Notes: a model not told the origin generated them from the letters alone. A stretch of DNA of 64,000 bases from Haloarchaeobius amylolyticus (GCF_026616195.1 NZ_JANHDH010000002.1:124001-188000); one strand, 5' to 3'. Counted from the first letter of the stretch, positions 26,225 through 37,853 are shown. A program made the numbers and translations.

Positions 26225-26236
26225 CTTATTTAAAAC
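26225..26236 (-). promoter_or_regulatory. Strong TATA box of the LURP-one-like gene
   Basis: gttttaaataag on the minus strand, centred 27 bases before ATG 26204, is one of the best TATA matches in the window, suggesting high expression. Confidence 0.7.
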
Positions 26237-26412
26237 CTTACCTGTGGGGGACCGCACCGTTCCGGCTGTTCGCGGGGCGGCTTCAGCCGCCTGCTCGTCG
26301 TTCCTCACCGGTCAGGGCGGTCGGTCGGCTGGCGGTGGCTCCCCGGCAGGTCCCACCAGCCATCGTCCGGAACCGACACCCTAAGGATGCTTCCACACTT
26401 GCCTACGACCGA

Positions 26413-29379
<2,967 letters not shown>

Positions 29380-29430
29380 CTGTTCCGGACAGCCCGAAGC
29401 TTTTCGATCCCCGGATCCGTCGCCTCGGCC

Positions 29431-30123
29431 ATGTCTCGCTGGCGAGCGGTGGTCAGGCGGGAACTGCTGGCGTACCGGAACCAGACCGGTGTCGAGAGTA
29501 TCACACTCGGCGACGTGTACGACCAGTTGCTCCCGGTCGTCACCGCGGAGTTCCCCGACAACGACCACCCGAAAGCGAAGCTCAGGCAGGTACTCCAGCA
29601 GTTGCGCGACCGTGACGAGGTGACGTTCCTGGAGGACGGGGTCTACCGACTGACCGGCGTCGACGCCGGCGCGGTGGCGGGAGAACCGCCGAAGACGCAG
29701 GTCGAGTACACCGCCACCACGTACGAGACGACCGTGGGAGCACGCTCGATCTCGACAGCGTTCCGGACCGACGTACTCGCCAGATACGGGCGGGCCTGCC
29801 CGGTCTCCGGGGTCGACCACGCCCGCCTCCTCGACGTGGCGCACATCCTCCCGTGGAGCGAGCACGAGGCACACCGGTCCGACCCGACGAACGTCCTCCC
29901 GCTCTCGAAGACCCACCACGCGGCCTTCGACGCGGGCCTGTTCACGCTCGACCGGGACCGCCGCCTCTGGACCGCCCCCGACTTCGACACGGAGAGCGAC
30001 CTGCTCAGGCGGACCCTGCTCGACCGCGAGGGCACGCGCATCCCGTGGCCGGAGACGGCACCCGACGTGTCCGCGCGCCTCGCCGAACACAACGCCCAGT
30101 TGGACTGGGACGTGCCGGCCTGA
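29431..30123 (+). CDS. HNH endonuclease with DpnI-like winged-helix domain
   Basis: A 230-residue protein with two parts. Residues 1-75 (SITLGDVYDQLLPVVTAEFP, KAKLRQVLQQLRDRDEVTFL, DGVYRL) resemble the winged helix at the C-terminus of DpnI and Dam-replacing proteins. Residues 115-190 form an HNH nuclease: RYGRACPVSGV, LDVAHILPWSEH, DPTNVLPLSKTHHAAFDAGL. The combination suggests a restriction enzyme, possibly one reading DNA modification; no methyltransferase is nearby. It begins 51 bases after uvrA in the same direction. The role is inferred from domains only. Confidence 0.82.
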   Translation: MSRWRAVVRRELLAYRNQTGVESITLGDVYDQLLPVVTAEFPDNDHPKAKLRQVLQQLRDRDEVTFLEDGVYRLTGVDAGAVAGEPPKTQVEYTATTYETTVGARSISTAFRTDVLARYGRACPVSGVDHARLLDVAHILPWSEHEAHRSDPTNVLPLSKTHHAAFDAGLFTLDRDRRLWTAPDFDTESDLLRRTLLDREGTRIPWPETAPDVSARLAEHNAQLDWDVPA

Positions 30124-30266
30124 CGTTCAAATACGAAGCCGCCGCCACTCCCGTCGTACTCTGACTCCCGCCGCGCGACGGGCAGCGGTTGTACGACACG
30201 TCGTCGCGCGAACCCCCAGTGTCGTCTGTTCGCACCCCACGGTATCGCCCACCAGAGATACTGTCC

Positions 30267-30299
30267 CCTATATATTCGTCCGCCGGTAGCTATTTAGCG
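30267..30299 (+). promoter_or_regulatory. Tandem TATA-like boxes before the alkaline-phosphatase-superfamily gene
   Basis: Two AT-rich boxes, cctatatattc (30267-30277) and agctatttagc (30288-30298), lie 50-80 bases before ATG 30348. Either would give a leadered transcript, unlike most genes here. Confidence 0.45.
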
Positions 30300-30347
30300 A
30301 CCTACTCGCTACTCCCGCACGACCGACTGGATGCTGGTCACACACGC

Positions 30348-31790
30348 ATGACCGACGACGCACGAGCAACCGTCTTGATCACCGTCGACTCGCTGCGGGC
30401 GGATGCGCTCGACCTCGACTCGGAGGACACGCACACCCCTACCCTCCGGTCTCTGGCCGACGACGCGACCGTCTTCGAGAACGCCTTCGCACAGGGCAAC
30501 TGGACGCCGTTCTCCTTCCCGAGTATCCTCGGGGGGACGCCCGTCTTCGCGGACGGCCCGCGTATCGGCGTCGGCCCCGGTGCGACCCTCGCCGAGACGC
30601 TCCAGCGTGCCGGCGTCACGACCGGCGGCTTCAACGCCTCGAACGGCTTCCTGACGGCGTACTGGGGCTACGACCGCGGGTTCGAGGCGTTCGACGCCTT
30701 CCACGCCGAGCCGACGAACCCGGTGAGCAAGTTCTTCTCCGCGCACCCGACGTGGCAGGCCTGGGCGCAGTTCGCCACCCAGCCGATGCGGGCGGCGGTC
30801 CGCCGGCTCAGGGGGCAGGAGAGCTACCCCGCCGAGAACACCTCGCGGATGCGCGACGTGGAGAACGCGGCCATCTCGTTCATCGAGGACGCCGACGGCG
30901 ACTTCTTCTGCTGGATCCACTACATGGACACGCACACGCCCTACGTCCCGGCGCCGGTCCACGTCCGCGAGGTCGCGGACGAGCCCTTCGGGACGCTCCG
31001 GATGCTCAGTCCGCACGTCCGGACCGGGCTGGGGCGCGGCATCGAGGAGGGCTCGCCGACGCTCGCGGACCTGCGGACGCTGTACCGGGCGACCGCCCGG
31101 CAGGTCGACCAGAGCATCGCCCGCGTCCTCGGCGCGCTCGAGGACGCCGGCATCCGCGACGAGACGTGCGTCGTCGTCGCGGGCGACCACGGCGAGGAGT
31201 TCCTCGAACACGGTCACCTCGCGCACTATCCGAAGCTCTACCGGGAACTCGTCGAGGTTCCCTTCATCGTCGATGCGCCCGGGACGGACGGCCGCCGGGT
31301 GTCCGAGCCGGTCGCGCTCGACGCGATTCCGCCGACGGTGTGCGACGCGATGGGCGTCCGCGCACCCGACCACTACACCGGCCAGAGCGTCATGCCGACC
31401 GTCCGCGAGGGCAACGCCCCCGACCAGGAGCCGGTCGTCACGGTGACGGTCCGGGGCGACTCGGTGACCCAGCAGCCGATTCCGCGGCGACTCGGCGACG
31501 GGGACGTGCTCGTCAGCGCCCGGAGCGAGGAGTGGACCTACATCCAGCACACGGCTGCGGGCGAGCACGAGCTCTACGACCGGCAGGCCGACCCCGACGA
31601 ACAGGAGAACCTGTGGACGGGCGAGCCGCCGACGGCGGCCGTCGCGCGACTGCAGGCGGCGGCCGAACGCCGGTACGAGGCGCTGGAGTCGGTCGCGGAC
31701 GCGGCGGACTCGGCGGTCGGCGACGACGCCGGCGACGAGGAGGTCCCCGAGGAGATCGAGGACCGCCTGAGCGCGCTGGGCTACAAGTAG
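30348..31790 (+). CDS. Sulfatase/alkaline-phosphatase superfamily enzyme with Thr at the nucleophile position
   Basis: A 480-residue protein of the superfamily. The metal-binding start is LITVDSLRADAL and the distal metal site AGDHGEEFLEHGHLAHY. At the position where sulfatases have C/S-x-P-x-R, here the sequence is NWTPFSFPSILGG; Thr53 aligns with the nucleophile and the Arg is missing. That points to a phosphotransferase or phosphodiesterase rather than a formylglycine sulfatase. No signal peptide is seen, so it acts in the cytoplasm or on the inner membrane face. Substrate unknown. Confidence 0.8.
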   Translation: MTDDARATVLITVDSLRADALDLDSEDTHTPTLRSLADDATVFENAFAQGNWTPFSFPSILGGTPVFADGPRIGVGPGATLAETLQRAGVTTGGFNASNGFLTAYWGYDRGFEAFDAFHAEPTNPVSKFFSAHPTWQAWAQFATQPMRAAVRRLRGQESYPAENTSRMRDVENAAISFIEDADGDFFCWIHYMDTHTPYVPAPVHVREVADEPFGTLRMLSPHVRTGLGRGIEEGSPTLADLRTLYRATARQVDQSIARVLGALEDAGIRDETCVVVAGDHGEEFLEHGHLAHYPKLYRELVEVPFIVDAPGTDGRRVSEPVALDAIPPTVCDAMGVRAPDHYTGQSVMPTVREGNAPDQEPVVTVTVRGDSVTQQPIPRRLGDGDVLVSARSEEWTYIQHTAAGEHELYDRQADPDEQENLWTGEPPTAAVARLQAAAERRYEALESVADAADSAVGDDAGDEEVPEEIEDRLSALGYK

Positions 31791-31848
31791 CCGCCACGGG
31801 TCGAGACGGGGAACGGGAATTTTGTGCCGGGGCGACGTACGCAGAGCC

Positions 31849-32802
31849 ATGCAGTTCGTCGCGCTCTCCGATACCCTGCTGACGGTCCGAGACGGCGAGG
31901 TCGTCGCCCGGTTCGACGGCCACGACTTCGAGTGCGTCGCGACCGACGACGAGCACGTCTTCGCCGGGACCTTCGAGGACGGGCTCTGGCACAGCACCGA
32001 CGCCGGGTCCTCGTGGAACCGGGTGGGCCGGGACCTCCCCGAAACCGTGATGTCTGTCGCGTTCGACCCGCACCGAGAGGGCGGCGTCTGGGCGGGGACG
32101 GAGCCGAGTCGCGTCTTCTACTCGCCGGACTACGGCGAGACATGGACCGAGCGCCCGGGCCTGACCGACCTGCCCTCGGCCGACTCGTGGTACTTCCCGC
32201 CCCGGCCTGACACGCATCACGTCCGGTGGCTCGAACCCGACCCGCACCGGGCGGACCGGCTCTTCGTCGGCATCGAGGCCGGGGCGCTCGTGGTCACCGA
32301 GGACCGGGGCGAGACCTGGACCGAGCGCCCCGCAGGCAGCCGCCGGGACAACCACCAGCTGGCGACCCACCCCGACGCGCCGGGGCGGGTGTACAGCGCC
32401 GCCGGTGACGGCTACGCCGAGAGCCACGACGGCGGTGAGACGTGGGACCAGCCACAGGAGGGGCTGGACCACCGGTACTGCTGGAGCATCGCGGTCGACC
32501 CGGGGAACCCGGACGTGCGGGTGGTATCGGCTGCCGACGGCGCCTACGCGGCCCACCGGGAGGGGACCGCCGAGTCCTACGTCTACCGGAAGGTCGGCGA
32601 CAGACCGTGGACCGTCGCGATGCAGGGGCTCCCGGAGCCGGAGGGCTTCCGCCGGCCCGTGCTGGCACCCGGGACTGACCCGGGCACCTTCTTCGCGGCC
32701 ACCGACGGCGGCCTCTACCGGAGCGACGACCGCGCCGGCGGCTGGAACCGCATCGAGCGGTGGGACGCGGCCGGCCCGGTCCGTGGACTGGCGGTCCGGT
32801 AG
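31849..32802 (+). CDS. Asp-box (BNR) beta-propeller protein
   Basis: A 317-residue protein built from Asp-box repeats: STDAGSSWNR, SPDYGETWTE, TEDRGETWTE, SHDGGETWDQ and RSDDRAGGWNR. These occur in sialidases and in VPS10-like propellers; none of the sialidase catalytic residues is evident, so a binding or scaffold role is more likely. No signal peptide is visible. It begins 58 bases after the phosphatase-superfamily gene and may share its transcript. Confidence 0.8.
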   Translation: MQFVALSDTLLTVRDGEVVARFDGHDFECVATDDEHVFAGTFEDGLWHSTDAGSSWNRVGRDLPETVMSVAFDPHREGGVWAGTEPSRVFYSPDYGETWTERPGLTDLPSADSWYFPPRPDTHHVRWLEPDPHRADRLFVGIEAGALVVTEDRGETWTERPAGSRRDNHQLATHPDAPGRVYSAAGDGYAESHDGGETWDQPQEGLDHRYCWSIAVDPGNPDVRVVSAADGAYAAHREGTAESYVYRKVGDRPWTVAMQGLPEPEGFRRPVLAPGTDPGTFFAATDGGLYRSDDRAGGWNRIERWDAAGPVRGLAVR

Positions 32803-32872
32803 CGCCAGCCGGGCCGGGGTTCGGGGTCGAAACGCAGGGTCCGGGCGTGCCAGCCAGCCCGAACCGGGAAGG

Positions 32873-32879
32873 TATTTAG
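32873..32879 (+). promoter_or_regulatory. TATA-like box of the geranylgeranyl-reductase-family gene
   Basis: tatttag is centred 27 bases before ATG 32903 and supports a leaderless start. Confidence 0.6.
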
Positions 32880-32902
32880 CCGCGACTCGCTACGAGTCGG
32901 AC

Positions 32903-33982
32903 ATGTACGACTTCGTCGTGGTCGGCGCTGGTCCCGCCGGCGCACGCTTCGCCCGCCGGGCCAGCGAGGCGGGGTACGACGTCCTCGCGCTCGAACAGGG
33001 CCGCGTCGGCGAGCCGCTGGCCTGTTCGGGCCACGTGAGCACCGACATCTGGGCGTTCACCGGCGAGGGTGCCCGCGAGGAACTGCTCCAGAACGAGGTG
33101 TTCGGCGCGCGGTTCCACGTCGGCGGCCCCCACAGCGACGCCCACGAGTTCTACAAGCGCGAGGTCGTCTCGAACGTCATCGACCGGGTCGGCCTCGACC
33201 GCCACCTGGCCGACCTCGCACGCGAGGCCGGGGCGGACCTCCGCGAACAGCACACCGTGACCGGCGTCGAGGAACACCGTGACAGGGTCGATATCACGGC
33301 CCGTGGCCCCGACGGCGTCGAGACCCACGAGGGCAAGATGGTCGTCGGCGCCGATGGCCCGCGCTCGCGGGTCCGACAGGCGCTCGGGCTCCCGGAGCCG
33401 GGCGAGCTGCTCCACGGCGTCCTCGGCTTCTCCGACGAACCCGACGGCCAGGACTTCGTGGACGTCCACCTCACCGCCCCGCGCTTCTTCGCGTGGCGTA
33501 TCCCCCGGGACGACGCGGGCGTCGAGTACGGGCTCGCCTGTCCGCCGGGCGAGCAGGTCAACGAGCTGTTCGACGACCTCGTTTCGGGGTACGACGTGGA
33601 CATCGTGCGCCGGTGCTCGGGCCTCATCCCCATCGGCCCGCCCGGCGTCGTCACGACCCGCCGCGGGCTGCTCGTGGGCGATGCGGCCGCCCAGACCAAG
33701 CCCTTCACCGGCGGCGGCATCCTCTACGGGATGACCTGTGCGGACCACGCGGTCCGGACCGTCGACCCCGACGACCCCGCGACGCTGGCTGACTACGAGA
33801 GCGCGTGGCGCGACGACCTCGCCGACGAGATCCGCCTCGGGCACTGGATCCGCAAGGCGTACTCGCTCCCCGAGCCGGTGCAGACGCTCGGACTGTCGAC
33901 GCTCTCGGGCGAGATCGGCGTCCACATGGACCGCCCCACGTCGCTGTTCTCGACCGACCAGCTGAAGGCGTTCCTGCGGTAG
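32903..33982 (+). CDS. Geranylgeranyl-reductase family FAD-dependent oxidoreductase
   Basis: A 359-residue flavoprotein. GAGPAGARFARR (residues 8-19) is the FAD Rossmann motif; ACSGHVS holds the conserved Cys near the flavin; VVGADGPRSRVR and GLLVGDAAAQTKPFTGGGI are the second FAD motif and the family signature. Members saturate isoprenoid chains of archaeal lipids, quinones or dolichols; which one cannot be told here. The leaderless TATA spacing fixes the start. Confidence 0.88.
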   Translation: MYDFVVVGAGPAGARFARRASEAGYDVLALEQGRVGEPLACSGHVSTDIWAFTGEGAREELLQNEVFGARFHVGGPHSDAHEFYKREVVSNVIDRVGLDRHLADLAREAGADLREQHTVTGVEEHRDRVDITARGPDGVETHEGKMVVGADGPRSRVRQALGLPEPGELLHGVLGFSDEPDGQDFVDVHLTAPRFFAWRIPRDDAGVEYGLACPPGEQVNELFDDLVSGYDVDIVRRCSGLIPIGPPGVVTTRRGLLVGDAAAQTKPFTGGGILYGMTCADHAVRTVDPDDPATLADYESAWRDDLADEIRLGHWIRKAYSLPEPVQTLGLSTLSGEIGVHMDRPTSLFSTDQLKAFLR

Positions 33983-33985
33983 CCC

Positions 33986-34720
33986 TCAGGCGGTCCCCTC
34001 GGTCGTCGCTGTCTCTGGTTCACACCTGATGCCGAGGTACCCCTGTCGCGTCCCGTCCTCCCCGACGACAGGGCGCAACTCGACCGGGAGTTCGGTGTCG
34101 TCCGCGACGAGCGTGACCTGCTCGACTCCTGAGCCGGCTTCGACCGTCTCCCTGTCCGCCTCGGCGACGAGGTCCAGCAGGTTGCGGTCCTGCAGGGCCG
34201 ACGCTGTCACACCGAGTTCGTCCTGGAGCGGACGGTTCGACTCGACGACGACGCCGCCGCGGACGAGGAACGCGCCGAAGGGGAGTGACTCGACGACGGC
34301 TGCCAGCGACACGGGGTCGGGTTCCTGTCCGGCCTGCTCTCGCTGGTCGAGCAGCCGGGCGATGCGGTGGCCGAAGGTGGTCGGGTCGATGGGGACCGTG
34401 ACGAGTTCGTCGACGAAGTCGAACCGCGCGTCGCGGCTGGCGGCGACCTGCGGGCCGAGGCGCTTCGGCAGCACCAGCAGACAGGGGACGAACGCCCGTC
34501 TCGTCTCCTTCAGTCGCCGTATCTCGGTTGCCGCGTCGGCCAGTCCGGCGATGTCGACCAGGCAGATGCTCGTGTCCGCGGGGAGCGACTCGCCGGGGTC
34601 GACGGCCGTGGTCGCGATGCCCTGCTCGTCGAGCCACTTCGCGAGCACCGTCTCGTTGCCGCTGTCGGCCAGTACGAGTGCGACGAGGCCGGGACTGTTG
34701 AGGACGCGCTCACTCACCAC
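33986..34720 (-). CDS. Receiver-like plus PAS-domain protein paired with KaiC-like ATPase
   Basis: A 244-residue protein. Residues 10-125 resemble a receiver domain: SICLVDIAG carries an aspartate where the phospho-acceptor would be, and LLVLPKRLG a lysine at the conserved position. Residues 135-235 look like PAS (LPFGAFLVRGGVVVESN, LRPVVGEDGTRQGYLGIRC). It has no output domain. The GTG start lies inside the end of the KaiC-like gene (11-base overlap), implying coupled translation and probably physical partnership. Confidence 0.75.
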   Translation of the reverse strand: MVSERVLNSPGLVALVLADSGNETVLAKWLDEQGIATTAVDPGESLPADTSICLVDIAGLADAATEIRRLKETRRAFVPCLLVLPKRLGPQVAASRDARFDFVDELVTVPIDPTTFGHRIARLLDQREQAGQEPDPVSLAAVVESLPFGAFLVRGGVVVESNRPLQDELGVTASALQDRNLLDLVAEADRETVEAGSGVEQVTLVADDTELPVELRPVVGEDGTRQGYLGIRCEPETATTEGTA

Positions 34721-36155
34721 GGTCCTCGACGTACTCCGGGGTCCCGGTGAGTACGCCCTGGAGACCCGTCAGCGGGTCGCCGAGGTGGAGACCGTCGGAG
34801 CGAATCTCGAACTCCCGAAGCGTCCGCTCGAAGTCGCTCGTCCGCATCTTCAGTACCCCCATCGCCCGGTTGATCTCGCCGTGCAGTTCCAGGTACCGCA
34901 GGAAGAGGATGTTGTCGCCGAGGTAGCTGATGCGCTCGCTCGTCGGCTGGAAGTCACCCGTGATGGGGGCGACGTCGTCGACGAGCAGGGTCGTCACGCC
35001 CATCCCCCGGAGGTACCGACAGAGCGCGTGGAGTTCGCGGACGAGTTCGTCGTCGTCGCCGCGGATGGAGAGCCGGTAGCCGCTGATACCGTCGATCATG
35101 ACGACCTTCGTCCCTTTCTCCTCGACCTCCTCGCGGACCATGTACGCGAACTCGTCGGAGGAGACCGCCAGGGGCTCGACCTCGACGACGTCGAGTGTCC
35201 CCGCGTCCATCATCTCCCTGACCGGGATGCCGATGGACTCGGACCGGTGGGTGAACGTGTCGGTCGACTCCTCGAACATGTAGATGACCGAGCGCCCACC
35301 GTGCTCTGCGGCCGCGCTCATGAGCTGCGAGCCGGTCGTCGTCTTGCCGACGCCGCTCGGGCCGCTGATGACCGTCACGGTCCCGCGCTCGATGCCGCCG
35401 TTCAGCAGGCTGTCCATCTCGGAGATACCCGTCGACATGGTGTCCGCGTCGAACTCGCGCGACCGGACCGTCGGCACCAGCTCGGGGTAGACCGCGATAC
35501 CCGACGACGTGATTCGCATGGTGTGGATGCCGCCCTGGAAGCCCGAGCCGCGGAACTTCGTCACCGTGAGGGTGCGCCCCTTCGCGGCGTACCCGAGATC
35601 CATGCTGCCGTCGCAGATGAACTCGAGGTCGGCGTCGGGCATGTTGGGCATCGGCTGGGTGGTGAACACGACCGTCGCGTCGGAGTCCTTCAGGTAGCTC
35701 ATGAAGCCCGCGACCTCGGTCCGGAACTGGTAGTCGTCGGGGGCGAAGTAGCGTAACTGGGTCAGTGGGTCGACGAACACCCGGGTCGGCCGGAGGTCGT
35801 CGACGGCCTCGACGACGTGCTGGGTGATGTCCTCCTCGACGTCCGGCGGCTCGAACACGTCGTAGTGCATCCGCGACTGGAAGGACTCCGCGTCGGGGCT
35901 GAGGTCGAGGATCGTGACGTCGCCGAGGTCGAAGCCGAGGGCGGCGGCGTTGGCCCGGATGTCCTTCTCGCGCTCCTCGAAGGCGACGTAGAGCGCGTTC
36001 TCGGGGTCCTCGAGCAGGAAGTGCATGCCGAGGATGGTCTTTCCCGTGCCGGGGCGGCCACTGACCATGTACGACCGCCCGGGGACGAACCCCCCGTGCA
36101 GTACCTGGTCCAGCCCGGGAACGCCGGTCGAGCATCGCTCCCCCGTCTCGTCCAT
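34710..36155 (-). CDS. Double-domain KaiC-like ATPase
   Basis: A 481-residue protein with two RecA-like KaiC domains. CI has Walker A GRPGTGKT (33-40) and paired catalytic glutamates E60-E61; CII has GPSGVGKT (265-272) and E295-E296. The C-terminal block RISYLGDNILFLRYLELHGE aligns with the clock KaiC segment containing the phosphorylated Ser-Thr pair, giving Ser410-Tyr411: the serine is kept and the threonine is tyrosine. Cyanobacterial KaiC needs KaiA and KaiB, not seen here. Haloarchaeal KaiC-like proteins are linked to signalling and, in some species, diurnal expression. A leaderless TATA box and an upstream inverted repeat suggest regulated expression. Confidence 0.88.
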   Translation of the reverse strand: MDETGERCSTGVPGLDQVLHGGFVPGRSYMVSGRPGTGKTILGMHFLLEDPENALYVAFEEREKDIRANAAALGFDLGDVTILDLSPDAESFQSRMHYDVFEPPDVEEDITQHVVEAVDDLRPTRVFVDPLTQLRYFAPDDYQFRTEVAGFMSYLKDSDATVVFTTQPMPNMPDADLEFICDGSMDLGYAAKGRTLTVTKFRGSGFQGGIHTMRITSSGIAVYPELVPTVRSREFDADTMSTGISEMDSLLNGGIERGTVTVISGPSGVGKTTTGSQLMSAAAEHGGRSVIYMFEESTDTFTHRSESIGIPVREMMDAGTLDVVEVEPLAVSSDEFAYMVREEVEEKGTKVVMIDGISGYRLSIRGDDDELVRELHALCRYLRGMGVTTLLVDDVAPITGDFQPTSERISYLGDNILFLRYLELHGEINRAMGVLKMRTSDFERTLREFEIRSDGLHLGDPLTGLQGVLTGTPEYVEDRGE

Positions 36156-36177
36156 ACGTAGAGAGACACGGCCTACA

Positions 36178-36186
36178 GATTAAAGT
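36178..36186 (-). promoter_or_regulatory. TATA box of the KaiC-like gene
   Basis: ctttaatct on the minus strand is centred 27 bases before the ATG at 36155. The inverted repeat at 36192-36214 sits just upstream of it, where archaeal activators or the BRE region lie. Confidence 0.6.
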
Positions 36187-36191
36187 TCATT

Positions 36192-36214
36192 GGCAGATAC
36201 GGGGGAAATCTGCC
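36192..36214. promoter_or_regulatory. Perfect 7-bp inverted repeat upstream of the KaiC-like gene's TATA box
   Basis: Arms ggcagat (36192-36198) and atctgcc (36208-36214) with a nine-base G/A-rich spacer. It lies between the YgfZ-like gene's stop and the KaiC promoter. No T-tract follows on the minus strand, so it looks more like a protein-binding site than a terminator. Confidence 0.5.
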
Positions 36215-36236
36215 TGTTTGTACCGACGAAACCGTT

Positions 36237-37325
36237 CTACGACGGGTATTCGGGCACCCGGGCGGAGCGGTCGCTCTCGGCGAGGAAGGGGAGCTCGGTT
36301 CGCGTCGCGGCCACCTCGTCGCCGTCGACGCGGACCGCCAGGTCGGTCGCCTCGGAGTCGAACGGGAGCAGTGCGAACGCGAGCGGGCGGTCCAGCGACG
36401 GGCTCTCGCCGGCGCGGGTCACCTCGCCGACGGCCTCGTCGCCGTCGAAGACCGCGGCGCCCGGCTCGGGGACGGCCTCGGGTTCGAGTCCGACCAGCCG
36501 GCGGGAGGGCTGGCCGCGGTTCTCGACGCGGGAGACGACCTCCTGGCCGACGTAACAGCCCTTCTCGAAGTCCAGCGCGTTACGCAGGCCGAGGACGTTC
36601 GGCAGGCGCCCCTCGAGTTCGGTGTCGAACAGGGGCGTGCCGCCCTCGAGGGTCAGGGCGTCCCACGTCCGGTAGCCAAAGGGCGCCGCGTTCAGGCCGT
36701 GGTTGACCAGCGTGCTGAACACCGCCTCGGCGTCGTCCGCGGCACAGACCACCTCGTAGCCCTCGTCGCCGATGAGCCCGTCCCCGCGGATGACCGTCAC
36801 GCCCTCGTCGCCCATCGTCCCGCGGACGAAGGTGAGGTGGCCGTCCGGCGTCGCGGACTTGTTGAGGACGCTCGCGACCTTCTCGGTCGCCTTCGGGCCG
36901 TGGACGCCGAAGGTGGCGAAGTCGTCCGTCGCGACCGTCAGCTCGACGTCCTGGATGAACACCTTCTCCGACCAGTCCTCGACCAGTTCGCTCGCCGTCC
37001 CGGGCGGGACGAACAGGAGCAGGCGCTCGCCGGCGTTGTAGACGTACATGTCCAGCCGGACCTTCCCCTGCGGGTCGAGCAACAGCGCGTACACGCCCTC
37101 GCCGTCCTCGGCGGGGACGCGGTTCGAGACGGCGTTGTCGACGAACTCGACCCGGTCGTCGCCCGTGACCGTGACGACGCCGTACACCATCTCGCAGACG
37201 CCGGCGAGGTTCCGGACCGCCTTGTGGACCCGCTCGGGTCGTCCGTAGTGTTCGACGACGGTCCGCCCGCCGCGCTCGCCGAACGTCGCCCCGTGGTCCG
37301 CGTGGACCGACTCGATGACCGTCAT
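36237..37325 (-). CDS. ygfZ: YgfZ/GcvT-like folate-binding protein
   Basis: A 362-residue protein with the aminomethyltransferase fold. The signature KGCYVGQEVVSRVENRGQPS contains the conserved Cys of YgfZ proteins, which use folate to help assemble or repair certain 4Fe-4S enzymes. GcvT itself lacks this Cys motif, so YgfZ is the better call. The start at 37325 (MTVIESVHADHG) is the family N-terminus. An Nfu scaffold is encoded about 21 kb away. Confidence 0.85.
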   Translation of the reverse strand: MTVIESVHADHGATFGERGGRTVVEHYGRPERVHKAVRNLAGVCEMVYGVVTVTGDDRVEFVDNAVSNRVPAEDGEGVYALLLDPQGKVRLDMYVYNAGERLLLFVPPGTASELVEDWSEKVFIQDVELTVATDDFATFGVHGPKATEKVASVLNKSATPDGHLTFVRGTMGDEGVTVIRGDGLIGDEGYEVVCAADDAEAVFSTLVNHGLNAAPFGYRTWDALTLEGGTPLFDTELEGRLPNVLGLRNALDFEKGCYVGQEVVSRVENRGQPSRRLVGLEPEAVPEPGAAVFDGDEAVGEVTRAGESPSLDRPLAFALLPFDSEATDLAVRVDGDEVAATRTELPFLAESDRSARVPEYPS

Positions 37326-37426
37326 TCTCTCGTGAGCCTTGGGCGGGTCGGCGGGTAAAGCCTCCCGTTTCGCCGGCGACGTCACTGGCGGGGTGGAAGA
37401 CGCAGAAGGACCGCACAGAACCGCGG

Positions 37427-37816
37427 TTACGCGTCGACGTCGTGGTCCGGGTCGTCCTCGACGGCGCGCTTCATGGAGTCACGGCGCGACTTGGCGTCGC
37501 GGCCGGTCGCCTCGAGCAGGAAATCGTTCTTCTTGGAGACGGCGTCGCCGGCGGCCTCGAGCTCGTCCGGGCCGAGTTCGGCCGGGTTGCGCTCGTGGAA
37601 CTCGACGGCGAGTTTGTCCTTCTTGCCCGAGTACTTGACCGCGCCGACGACGATGCGCTCGAAGACGGGGTTCGAGGGTTCGCCGATGACGTAGAGGTCG
37701 CTGCCCTTGAACTCCTCGGTGCCTGTCACCGGCCCGAAGTACTCCTCGATGGTCCCCTTGAGGTCCGGGATTCGCTCTTCGAGGTACTCGCCGCGTCGCA
37801 TCTTGTACTCCTTCAT
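37427..37816 (-). CDS. DUF5611 family protein
   Basis: A 129-residue haloarchaeal protein beginning MKEYKMRRGEYLEERIPDLK and continuing with a small alpha/beta domain (GSDLYVIGEPSNPVFERIVV, KKDKLAVEFHERNP). The C-terminus is helical and charged. The family is uncharacterised. It lies downstream of the DUF7093 gene on the same strand, 37 bases away, so both may be cotranscribed. Confidence 0.8.
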   Translation of the reverse strand: MKEYKMRRGEYLEERIPDLKGTIEEYFGPVTGTEEFKGSDLYVIGEPSNPVFERIVVGAVKYSGKKDKLAVEFHERNPAELGPDELEAAGDAVSKKNDFLLEATGRDAKSRRDSMKRAVEDDPDHDVDA

Positions 37817-37853
37817 GGATGGCACATGGGCAGGTGGGTGTTTACCTGTTTCG

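Noticed and set aside
30124-30347. Possible tRNA or small RNA near gttcaaatac
   Set aside because: The T-loop-like sequence has no matching stems or acceptor arm.
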